From the NCBI GenBank assembly GCA_016763665.1, contig JAESTI010000091.1:1-6762 (forward strand): a DNA stretch of 6,762 nucleotides, read 5' to 3'. Both the position numbers and the translations under genes were made by a program. The stretch is from Bacteroidia bacterium. Lineage in GTDB: Bacteria; Bacteroidota; Bacteroidia; Flavobacteriales; NORP286. The notes under the pieces were generated by a model, which made no database searches, was not told where the DNA came from, and was given only the letters and a program-made list of their open reading frames with translations. Below, piece after piece: positions 1 through 6,456 of this stretch (position 1 is the first letter of the stretch; each line of letters starts with the position of its first letter).

Positions 1-1429
1 CAGCGGCTTGAATAAGAATATTTGCATGTTTTTGTAACAAACCTTCATAATATTTTTTTTGAGTTTTGTAAGCTGTTGTTACACGTAAATATTCTAATTC
101 TTCACTACTTACATTTCTTTTACCTTCATATTCGCTATATTCAAAAATACGCTCTCTTAATAACTCAAGATTTTGTAAGTTTTGATTCTTAAGAAATGTT
201 ATAGATTTAGTTAAAGTTTTTTTAATATCCTTAATTTGTTGATTTAGAGGTTTTATGTAGGGACTATATTCAGAATCATAGTTTTTTAAAAAATTTCTTT
301 GATTTTGTAAAGATGATAATTGTTGAATGATTGCACCATAATCCTCTTCTTCTAAAATCAAGTGATGGAAGTCCTTATTAGTATTAATATAAGCAATAAT
401 TGTATCAAACTTTTGAAGTTCATTTTTAAATTTTAAAATTTCCGCTTTAATTTTACTTATAAAGTCATTCGAACCTAACTTAATAATGCCTTCACTTTCA
501 TATACGCTATTCAGGTTCCGGAGTTTGGACGCACTGAAACTATAATTTAATATTTTGTTGGTAGATTGTAATATTTGAGATTCAATCTTTAACATTTGCT
601 CTTCAATAAAATTCGCGGAGCTTATCAGGCCTTCTTTTCGCTTTTCAAGTCCATATTCAGCATAAGCTTCAACTAAATGGTTTAAAAAATCTGCAGCTTT
701 ATATTTATTTTGGTCGGAAAAGTAAATTAGTAATGTTCTAGCTCTTGAATTGGTTATTATTAATTGTAGGTTTGGTGCAAATTCTTTTAATGCTACTTCA
801 GGTATATTATTAATTATAAAGTAATATTTATCTTGTTGTTGGGAGGATACTAAATTAGGGTTATCTAATGTGATTTTAAAATCTACAATTTCAGTTTGAT
901 GCCATTTGCCAAATGTAAAAATTCTTTCTTGGCCTAAATATTTTAATGTAAATTGATTACTATTAACAAATAAGATTTCAAAGCGTATTTGATAAGTTAT
1001 GTTATCTTTTATGTTAAATTCTACATGGTAATTTGCTGTTTCATATTGTTCTTGGGTTAAGACTTCTCCCTCCACAAAATATTGTACATTGTAATGCATT
1101 TTATTCAATGCTTTATTAACCATAAATGGAGATCTTAATAATTCCACTTCTTCCTGCAATTGTTCTTTAGCTAAAGCTTCTTGTTCGTGGCGATTAAAAC
1201 CTACAAATGTTCCCAATTGAATAGATCTATTACTTGCTACCTTGATGCTCGTAATTCCCTTGAAAATTGGTGGAGTATACCGTAGAAATAACCATATTCC
1301 AGATATTGAAATTAGAAATAATACAATAAATATTAATAAAGAAGATTTTACAATTGTTAGTATCAACCCAATATCAAAATCCTTAAAAGGATTAGATAGT
1401 TCAAAATCTTTGTTTTCTGTTGGGTTCAT
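1..1429 (-). CDS. Wzc/GumC-type polysaccharide co-polymerase (chain-length determinant), N-terminal part
   Basis: The reading frame is open from an ATG at 1429 to the window edge, giving 476 residues with no stop; the C-terminus is missing. Proteins of this family sit in the inner membrane, set the chain length of capsule or exopolysaccharide, and contact the outer-membrane Wza channel. Seen: a short cytoplasmic N-terminus, a hydrophobic segment at about residues 24-50, then YTPPIFKG and a Wzz-like domain. An extra beta-rich stretch follows at about 110-240. The family-typical helix is at about 244-280 (AADFLNHLVEAYAEYGLEK, then FIEEQM), with long helical, probably coiled-coil segments from 270 to 430. 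The segment YLRVTTAYKTQKKYYEGLLQK (448-468), written here only to mark position, aligns with the family's 'L.R...VNEKLY..LL.K' element. Many Bacteroidota homologues end in a second membrane helix and a tyrosine-autokinase domain; neither is visible here, so kinase activity cannot be claimed. The start lies 33 bp after the stop of the Wza-type gene, which suggests co-transcription. No clear Shine-Dalgarno is present, as is common in this phylum. Confidence 0.86.
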   Translation of the reverse strand, partial: MNPTENKDFELSNPFKDFDIGLILTIVKSSLLIFIVLFLISISGIWLFLRYTPPIFKGITSIKVASNRSIQLGTFVGFNRHEQEALAKEQLQEEVELLRSPFMVNKALNKMHYNVQYFVEGEVLTQEQYETANYHVEFNIKDNITYQIRFEILFVNSNQFTLKYLGQERIFTFGKWHQTEIVDFKITLDNPNLVSSQQQDKYYFIINNIPEVALKEFAPNLQLIITNSRARTLLIYFSDQNKYKAADFLNHLVEAYAEYGLEKRKEGLISSANFIEEQMLKIESQILQSTNKILNYSFSASKLRNLNSVYESEGIIKLGSNDFISKIKAEILKFKNELQKFDTIIAYINTNKDFHHLILEEEDYGAIIQQLSSLQNQRNFLKNYDSEYSPYIKPLNQQIKDIKKTLTKSITFLKNQNLQNLELLRERIFEYSEYEGKRNVSSEELEYLRVTTAYKTQKKYYEGLLQKHANILIQAA

Positions 1430-1462
1430 GGGATTTTACGGATTATTACTAATAAATACTTA

Positions 1463-2377
1463 TTAGTTTCTGCTAAATAAGACGCTAAATAGCAATACTA
1501 TACTAGTTATACTAGTTATGAAGCTCATTATTAAGCCAAGCTCTTCAGTTATGGTTTCTGTAAATCTTCTTACAGGTTCTATATAGATTATATCATTTGA
1601 TTTTAAGACTAAATCTGAATTTTGCATTCCTACAATAGTTGAGAGATTTATTAATTTGACTTGGGGATTATTTAAATCCCCTCTTATTAGCTTTATATTG
1701 TATGACTTAGCCGCTTTTGGAGGTAATCCTTGGAGCAAAGATATTAATTCTAGCAATGTTGTGTTTTCGTTGTTTAAATAATATATAGTGTTCAAGGCTC
1801 CGAGAACAAAAACCCTTCTGTTTAAAACATGCAATTTTACGTATGGGTTATTAATATAATCGGAATATTTTTCCTCAAGTAATTGTTCTGCTTCTCTGAA
1901 GGTTAGCCCTTGTAATTGCATATTTCCTATTATAGGTAATGTTGCGGTTCCATCAGGTTCAAGTAGATAACCTTCATTACCTCCGTAGCCGTACCCATAA
2001 CCATAACCTTGGTTATTATTGTATCGATTATTATTTTGGCGATTACCATACCCACTGAAACCATAACCACCACCCCCATACCCACCATAGCTACCTGACC
2101 CATAATTACCACCTCCGTAAGCACCAAAACCCGCTAGTCCAATTCCACCACTTCTTATTATATCATAGCCTCCATTAGCATATACTTGAAGCATAATTTT
2201 ATCGTCTATTTGAATTTTATAGCTTTCTTTGGGTGTTGCAGCAGTAGTGTCAAATTGGTAATCAACAGGTGTTTGAAACATCAGATCTCTTTGTATTGTT
2301 TTACAACTTCCTAAGAAACATATAACCAATATAAGAAGGGAAATTTGTTTTATTCTGTGAAGCAATTTTTTCTGCAT
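1463..2377 (-). CDS. wza: Wza-type outer-membrane polysaccharide export lipoprotein with Gly-rich insert
   Basis: This 304-residue protein should form the outer-membrane/periplasmic channel through which capsule or exopolysaccharide leaves the cell, partnered by the co-polymerase encoded just downstream. Seen: a basic N-terminus and hydrophobic segment, then a lipobox L22-G23-S24-C25, so C25 is the likely lipidated residue. The polysaccharide-export domain begins at about residue 51 (ESYKIQIDDKIMLQVYA) and resumes at 137 (YLLEPDGTATLPIIG), running through the typical LTFREAEQLLEEKYSDYINNP region to about 183. Between these halves, residues about 76-136 are Gly/Tyr/Asn-rich low-complexity sequence; Bacteroidota relatives usually have a much shorter stretch here. 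An SLBB-like domain covers about 188-268 (VFVLGALN, TLLELISLLQG, NDIIYIEP). A hydrophobic helix at about 281-301 near the C-terminus is consistent with the outer-membrane-spanning helix of Wza. The gene is preceded by a candidate promoter and followed after 33 bp by the co-polymerase gene. Family assignment is firm; which polymer is exported cannot be told. Confidence 0.93.
   Translation of the reverse strand: MQKKLLHRIKQISLLILVICFLGSCKTIQRDLMFQTPVDYQFDTTAATPKESYKIQIDDKIMLQVYANGGYDIIRSGGIGLAGFGAYGGGNYGSGSYGGYGGGGYGFSGYGNRQNNNRYNNNQGYGYGYGYGGNEGYLLEPDGTATLPIIGNMQLQGLTFREAEQLLEEKYSDYINNPYVKLHVLNRRVFVLGALNTIYYLNNENTTLLELISLLQGLPPKAAKSYNIKLIRGDLNNPQVKLINLSTIVGMQNSDLVLKSNDIIYIEPVRRFTETITEELGLIMSFITSITSIVLLFSVLFSRN
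1970..2149 (-). repeat. Low-complexity Gly/Tyr/Asn-coding tract inside the Wza-type gene
   Basis: Residues about 77-136 of the Wza-type protein are made of GGGNYGSGSYGGYGGGGYG-like runs, an Asn-rich core (NRQNNNRYNNNQ) and a YGYGYGYGG run. At the DNA level this appears on the plus strand as repeated ccata(a/c)cc-type units. Such a tract is prone to slipped-strand length change in multiples of three. It lies between two conserved halves of the export domain, so it is probably a surface loop of the channel rather than part of its core. Confidence 0.85.
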
Positions 2378-2400
2378 ATTATACTTGTATTGTTTTCGTT

Positions 2401-2415
2401 CTTATAACAAAGATA
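2401..2415 (-). promoter_or_regulatory. Candidate Bacteroidota-type promoter for the Wza-type gene
   Basis: On the minus strand, positions 2415-2408 read TATCTTTG, an exact match to the Bacteroidota -7 consensus TAnnTTTG. A start of transcription near 2401 would leave a leader of about 24 nt before the ATG at 2377. No convincing -33 TTTG/TTG element lies about 19 bp upstream, so the support is the -7 motif and its position only. If real, wza and the co-polymerase gene can be transcribed independently of the large SPOR protein gene. Confidence 0.4.
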
Positions 2416-2452
2416 AAATTTTCAACCAGAATTTTAAAAGACTTTATATTGT

Positions 2453-5400
2453 TTAGTTACTTTTGTTATTTGATAGCACTATCGCATCTTGAACACTTAT
2501 TATTCTATTGTCAAAATAAGCGGTAATGAAAGCATCTTCAACTCCTATTTCTTTTATTTTTTGTTTATGAAAAGTTGCTTCTTCATATTTAGAGAATGAA
2601 CCAGTGGTATAAACGGTTAAGTCATCTGTTGTAGTATGGCTTTTCAAATCTTCAATTTGCTGAAATAACTCCCAAATTTCTGGTGGAACACCACTTCTAA
2701 ATACTCCAATTTGAATTTTGAAGGTGATTTTTCCTGTACTTTCCTGCCCGGTATCGATATTTTCGGGTTCAAGGGATGCATTTTGAGTATTAGTAATTCC
2801 TAAATAACTCAATTCATCAAGCTCTAATTTTGTAACATTTTGATACACAGATTGTTCTTCAGTATTCATGTTATTTAGAATATTAACAGCAGCATTCATA
2901 GACATCCTCTTGCCATTGTTATATGAAACTATAAATGCGTCTTTAATACCTTTATTTATCACATCATTCTTAAATAATTCTGAGGCATCATAAGATCTAA
3001 AGACTCCCGCAGTATACCGTGTGTACCCATTTGGGCCCGGTTCACTGGTTATAGCTTCTATTTTCTGAAATAGATCTATAGGAGTGTCAGATTGATAGGC
3101 CCCTATCTGCACTTTAAATATCAAGCCACTTGACAAAGAGGCTATTTTATCTGATTCTTGAACAGTGCTAGGTGTACTTTCTTGAACAGGTTTAGGAGTA
3201 GTTTCTTGAACTATATCAAGAATTTCGATGGGTTGTTTCAGTAATGAAAGTGCTTCAAAGAGTTGTATTCTCTCACCATCTTTAAAAGCTACTAAAAATG
3301 CATCTTCAATTCCCTTGCTAATAATGTCATTTCTATAGCTATTAGCATCGTTATAGTTTTTAAAACTTCCTGTATTAAATCTAGTTAGACTATCGCTTGG
3401 ATTTAAATAATAGACTACATCCTTTATTCCCAGCTTCATGAACAGATCTAATAGCTGAAGGGGAACAGCATATCTAAATGCTCCAACTTGAACTTTGACA
3501 ACTATACCCTCTTCAATAATGTTTATAATTTCCTCAATGGGAGGCATTTCTTCATACTTTTCTATAAGTTCCTGAGAGGGTTTGTCAGGAATTTCTTGAT
3601 CTAACGTAGTTGCGGTAAACGGTTCACTTTCTTGTGACTCATTTTGAATTGTTAGTGTTTCCTCAATTTGTCCTTTAATTTTAAGAGTATCTCCTATGGA
3701 AACTGTTGGTTGAAAACTTACTACTTCACCTTCAATAAATTTAATGTCCTGAACAGGTACTTTTGACACTTTTGTAGGTTCCAGATCCGACTCGGTGGAG
3801 ATGGTCACCATTTGATTGATGTCGATATCAGTTATCTTTAAAGTATCTCCAATATTTAACTCTAGAGATGGGTCAATTTCACTTAATGGAATATTAAGAT
3901 TTGTAGGTCCATCAGTGCCATCATCAATAATGGTTACTGGAATGTTGTCATTTTGTGGTATTTCGGTAATAACTAGTTTGGTTCCTTCTGAGAGAACTGG
4001 CTGTTGGATCTTGTCAGAGGCTATTGAACTGATAGATTTAATTGGAATTTTGGAAATTGTTATTTGTCCGGAGTCAGAAATTACGGCAATAGTGGCATTG
4101 TAATCTTCATCTATACTTACAATCTCTAATACATTGCCTGTTTGTATAGGAGTGGAAGCATCAATATTTGCAGGAATACTTATGTTTACGACAGAACCGA
4201 GATTATCATCCATTATGGTAACTGGTATGCTGTCATTTTGTGGAGGGGCAGTGACTATCATTTTTGTTCCTTTTCCAACACTTAAAGCAGGTTTTTGTGG
4301 AGCATTGTCTGTTTGAATTGTTACGATTTCATTTTCAGGAATCTTCCTGACCTCAATATTTTGTTCTTCAACTCTTTGTACGACTAGTTGATCTCCTTCC
4401 TGTATTGTTGGCTCAGATGTAGATGGTCTTACCGTTTGAATTGGAATTCTATTACCATCTTGATATGCTGTTACAAAGGCATCTTCAATTCCTTTGTCAA
4501 TAATAATATCTTGAAGTTTAATAGCATCTCTAAGATTTTTGAATTCACCTACATTAAATACAATAAGCCCTTCTGTAGACATTGTTTTTTTAATGCCTTC
4601 CATATTCAGCAGGACGGTTACTTTTTCCAAAGGAACTTCATTTTTATAAGCTCCAACTTGTACAGTATAAATCAATCCTGCAGGCATTTCATTTAATTTA
4701 ATAGGACTAACTACTGGTTCCACTTCCTCTTTCTCTGTTAGTATGGGTTCATTGACGATATTATCATCAATTTCTGGTAAAGGTTGCTCAACTATAGATT
4801 CCTTGCTGGTAATTTTATCATCAATAGATTCTTCTGTAACAGCATCGTTATCAGGAATCTCTATAGTATCTTGGATGGTGACTATGGGTTCTTCTAGCGA
4901 AATACTATCGGTTGATATTGAATCTTGCTCGTCTAATTCCGGTACAATGTCAGCAAGAGTTAATATTGTTGTATCCTCTTCATACTCCGTTGTATCTTTA
5001 TAGGAGTATTCATCAAGATCAATCGAATCTTGTTCTGCTCCAATTTGGCCATATCCTGCGTATGACTCATCCTGAACTATTGAAGTATCTCCCTCAGAGA
5101 TGCTTAATTCATATCTTAATATTGGTTTCATTAAACCTGACCCCTCAGTAATTTCTTTTCCTTCAAGATCAACCAATGCTTTTTTGTTGGTTTTGGATTC
5201 TTTGTCCAAATAATCGGGAATACCATCCTTATCAGAATCTAAAGGGCAGCCGTTTTTGTCAACGGCTATTCCTTTCGGTGTCCCAGGACAATTATCCAAT
5301 ATGTCAGGAACACCGTCTTTGTCTCGGTCTCTTTCGTCTAAAATTGCAAGATAAGGGTCCTCATTTTCTTTTATTCGTTCCTCTTTCGGAGCTGAAAAAT

Positions 5401-6247
5401 CGTATTGAAGGGTAACGAATGAATGAAGAAATTTATCACCTCCTTTTTTACCTTGTCTGTCACCATAAATAGGGTGGCTAACGCTGTTTTGATCAACATT
5501 ATCTATATGATCTGTAAAAGTATAGTTATATGATAAAGCAAGTTTCATTCTGAATTGGTTGGTAACATTGATCTTAGCTCCAATACTAATTGGTATTTGA
5601 AATGCGAAAAGCGAATACGATGTTTTATCCAACTTTAAACTTCTAAGATCGGTTTCATAATCATAATCTCTGCGTAAGGGAATTGCTAACTCATCAAGAA
5701 GAGGATCACCTGTTTCTGCTCGGTCCATTATTGAACCATCAGACCAATAATAATATTCAAATAGAGAATCTGTATTTGGGTCAGTGTCTGGTCCTTTTAG
5801 ATCACCCATTGGTTTAAAAAGAAAATATCCAATGCCCAATGAAATATAGGGAGAAATGAAACTCAGTTTAGCAAGATCATTGCTAAAGTTATAGTAATAG
5901 CTAGCGTAAAAATTGTTGTTAAATAAATAAGTTTGGAAATTCAAATTTCGTGTTGCGGATTTTTCTTCCCCTCTTAATTGCCCGTAAAGGATGTTGGTGC
6001 CAATATTGATGTTCTTATTCAGTATTTTCTCTACTTCTACATGGTAACCAAATTTATTTCTAAATGGGGCACTAAGGCTTGTGGGGCCTACATCTCCATA
6101 AAACGTAAGTAATCCCATTCCAAAGCCTATGATCGGTTTAGAGGGGTCCGGTTCATCAAAATTTGATAAAGATAAATTTCCTGCAACACATGTTGTTAAC
6201 GTGATGCTTAAACTAATTAATATTACTATGGCCTTTAAGGCATTCAT
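2453..6247 (-). CDS. Large envelope protein: OmpA-type beta-barrel, TSP3 repeats, four SPOR-like domains
   Basis: This 1264-residue protein is not one I can name. Starting at the ATG at 6247, the order is: signal peptide (about 1-23); an OmpA-like outer-membrane barrel at 38-286, opening with GFGMGLLTFYGDVG, with alternating aromatic strands and a long acidic loop at about 145-210; thrombospondin type-3 Ca-binding repeats at 304-349 (DRDKDGVPDILDNCPGTP, DSDKDGIPDYLD); an acidic, Ser/Thr-rich linker at about 379-520; a SPOR-like domain at 524-603; an unrecognised beta-rich repeat array at about 613-878; and SPOR-like domains at 914-1000, 1041-1121 and 1173-1258. Each SPOR copy shows an [FY]xVQ[IV]GA[YF]-type first strand, a central strand ending G[ESV]F, and a helix leading to KGI[EK]DAF[VIL]xA[YF]. 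SPOR domains bind denuded peptidoglycan glycans, so a role tying the outer membrane to the cell wall is inferred. An in-frame TTG at 6259 would add only four residues (MKEL) and is less likely than the ATG; AG-rich GAAAGAA lies just upstream of the ATG. The Cys at 20 (LTTC) is a poor lipobox, and barrel proteins are not normally lipidated. The gene follows another SPOR-containing gene and precedes the Wza-type gene by 75 bp. Confidence 0.9.
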   Translation of the reverse strand: MNALKAIVILISLSITLTTCVAGNLSLSNFDEPDPSKPIIGFGMGLLTFYGDVGPTSLSAPFRNKFGYHVEVEKILNKNINIGTNILYGQLRGEEKSATRNLNFQTYLFNNNFYASYYYNFSNDLAKLSFISPYISLGIGYFLFKPMGDLKGPDTDPNTDSLFEYYYWSDGSIMDRAETGDPLLDELAIPLRRDYDYETDLRSLKLDKTSYSLFAFQIPISIGAKINVTNQFRMKLALSYNYTFTDHIDNVDQNSVSHPIYGDRQGKKGGDKFLHSFVTLQYDFSAPKEERIKENEDPYLAILDERDRDKDGVPDILDNCPGTPKGIAVDKNGCPLDSDKDGIPDYLDKESKTNKKALVDLEGKEITEGSGLMKPILRYELSISEGDTSIVQDESYAGYGQIGAEQDSIDLDEYSYKDTTEYEEDTTILTLADIVPELDEQDSISTDSISLEEPIVTIQDTIEIPDNDAVTEESIDDKITSKESIVEQPLPEIDDNIVNEPILTEKEEVEPVVSPIKLNEMPAGLIYTVQVGAYKNEVPLEKVTVLLNMEGIKKTMSTEGLIVFNVGEFKNLRDAIKLQDIIIDKGIEDAFVTAYQDGNRIPIQTVRPSTSEPTIQEGDQLVVQRVEEQNIEVRKIPENEIVTIQTDNAPQKPALSVGKGTKMIVTAPPQNDSIPVTIMDDNLGSVVNISIPANIDASTPIQTGNVLEIVSIDEDYNATIAVISDSGQITISKIPIKSISSIASDKIQQPVLSEGTKLVITEIPQNDNIPVTIIDDGTDGPTNLNIPLSEIDPSLELNIGDTLKITDIDINQMVTISTESDLEPTKVSKVPVQDIKFIEGEVVSFQPTVSIGDTLKIKGQIEETLTIQNESQESEPFTATTLDQEIPDKPSQELIEKYEEMPPIEEIINIIEEGIVVKVQVGAFRYAVPLQLLDLFMKLGIKDVVYYLNPSDSLTRFNTGSFKNYNDANSYRNDIISKGIEDAFLVAFKDGERIQLFEALSLLKQPIEILDIVQETTPKPVQESTPSTVQESDKIASLSSGLIFKVQIGAYQSDTPIDLFQKIEAITSEPGPNGYTRYTAGVFRSYDASELFKNDVINKGIKDAFIVSYNNGKRMSMNAAVNILNNMNTEEQSVYQNVTKLELDELSYLGITNTQNASLEPENIDTGQESTGKITFKIQIGVFRSGVPPEIWELFQQIEDLKSHTTTDDLTVYTTGSFSKYEEATFHKQKIKEIGVEDAFITAYFDNRIISVQDAIVLSNNKSN
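3152..3211 (-). repeat. Short VQE(T/S)TP linker repeat
   Basis: Residues about 1013-1032 of the large SPOR protein, between its second and third SPOR domains, read VQETTPKP, VQESTPST, VQESDK. This is three copies of a short Pro/Thr/Gln unit, typical of an extended flexible linker. It has no other visible role. Confidence 0.6.
3740..4297 (-). repeat. Tandem duplication of a roughly 88-residue unit of unknown fold
   Basis: Residues 651-738 and 749-836 of the large SPOR protein are clear copies: LSVGKGTKMIVTAPPQNDSI with IPVTIMDD against LSEGTKLVITEIPQNDNI with IPVTIIDD, later ISKIPIKSI against VSKVPVQDI. The copies are still similar as DNA; the 38-bp stretches at 4206-4243 and 3921-3958 match at 33 positions. 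Each unit looks like two half-repeats of 40-50 residues built around a P-x-[LIV]-x-x-G-[DT]-x-L-x-I core. Further partial copies lie at about 613-650 and 847-876. I do not recognise the domain; a beta-rich, SH3-like fold is a guess from the alternating hydrophobic pattern. Confidence 0.8.
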
Positions 6248-6276
6248 TAGTTCTTTCAAAGAATAAATAGATAATT

Positions 6277-6298
6277 TAAGGCTCGTATTAAAGCCTTA
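6277..6298 (-). terminator. Small hairpin between the SPOR genes, possible weak terminator
   Basis: On the minus strand TAAGGCT (6298-6292) can pair with AGCCTTA (6283-6277) across an 8-nt loop, followed by the AT-rich AATTATCTATTTATTCTTT. If the palindromic element upstream is an insertion, the original sequence would have had this hairpin beginning at the stop codon of the preceding gene, a typical terminator position. The downstream U-run is interrupted, so termination would be weak. It could equally be a structure in the leader of the large SPOR protein gene, whose ATG lies 29 nt further on. Confidence 0.35.
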
Positions 6299-6456
6299 GG
6301 AATGGTTAAGAAATAAACTTTACATTTTGACTTGATCTTTTGCCCTTTTTCTTCGTTACAAAATCTTTAAATAGCTTTGACTATTCGCAGATTTTGTGCC
6401 TTGAAAAAGAACAAAATATCTGCCTCAATTCTGTAATTTTATTTCTTAACCATTCC
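6299..6456. repeat. 158-bp imperfect palindrome with 19-bp terminal inverted repeats, MITE-like
   Basis: The left end reads GGAATGGTTAAGAAATAAA (6299-6317) and the right end (6438-6456) is its exact reverse complement. The two arms keep matching inward: CTTTTTC with GAAAAAG, ACAAAATCT (6359-6367) with AGATTTTGT (6390-6398), and AATAG with CTATT around a 6-nt loop at about 6375-6380. The whole element can therefore fold end to end. It is flanked by direct TTA at 6296-6298 and 6457-6459, as expected for a 3-bp target duplication (or TA plus chance). It contains no ORF. This fits a miniature inverted-repeat transposable element moved by a transposase elsewhere. The alternative is a long intergenic RNA hairpin not derived from a transposon. 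The TTA pattern agrees with IS families using TNA targets, such as some IS5-type elements, but the family is not identified here. Confidence 0.7.

Noticed and set aside
1242..1466. Plus-strand open frame of 74 codons
   Set aside because: It lies almost entirely antisense to the start of the well-supported co-polymerase gene and has no recognisable protein features.
1930..2127. Second minus-strand frame of 65 codons rich in Met and Val
   Set aside because: It is an out-of-frame reading of the Gly/Tyr-rich tract of the Wza-type gene; the repetitive DNA keeps several frames open.
2415..2452. AT-only inverted repeat AAAATT/AATTTT after the large SPOR gene, considered as a terminator
   Set aside because: The stem is short, contains no G-C pairs and has no following T-run on the transcribed strand; it is expected by chance in such AT-rich DNA.
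3816..5415. Several plus-strand open frames of 60-102 codons (3816-4103, 4134-4316, 4388-4696, 4743-5003, 4912-5151, 5176-5415)
   Set aside because: All are antisense to the 1264-residue envelope protein, whose frame shows clear domains. Two of them share a similar sequence (MVTGMLSFCG) only because they mirror the internal tandem repeat.
6228..6230. Possible lipoprotein cysteine early in the large SPOR protein gene (Cys20, in LTTC)
   Set aside because: Thr at the -1 position does not fit a lipobox, and the protein continues into an outer-membrane barrel, so ordinary signal peptidase cleavage is more likely.
6372..6379. TAGCTTTG on the plus strand, matching the Bacteroidota -7 motif
   Set aside because: It falls in the loop of the palindromic element, faces away from any downstream plus-strand gene, and has no -33 partner; an 8-mer with two free positions occurs often by chance.
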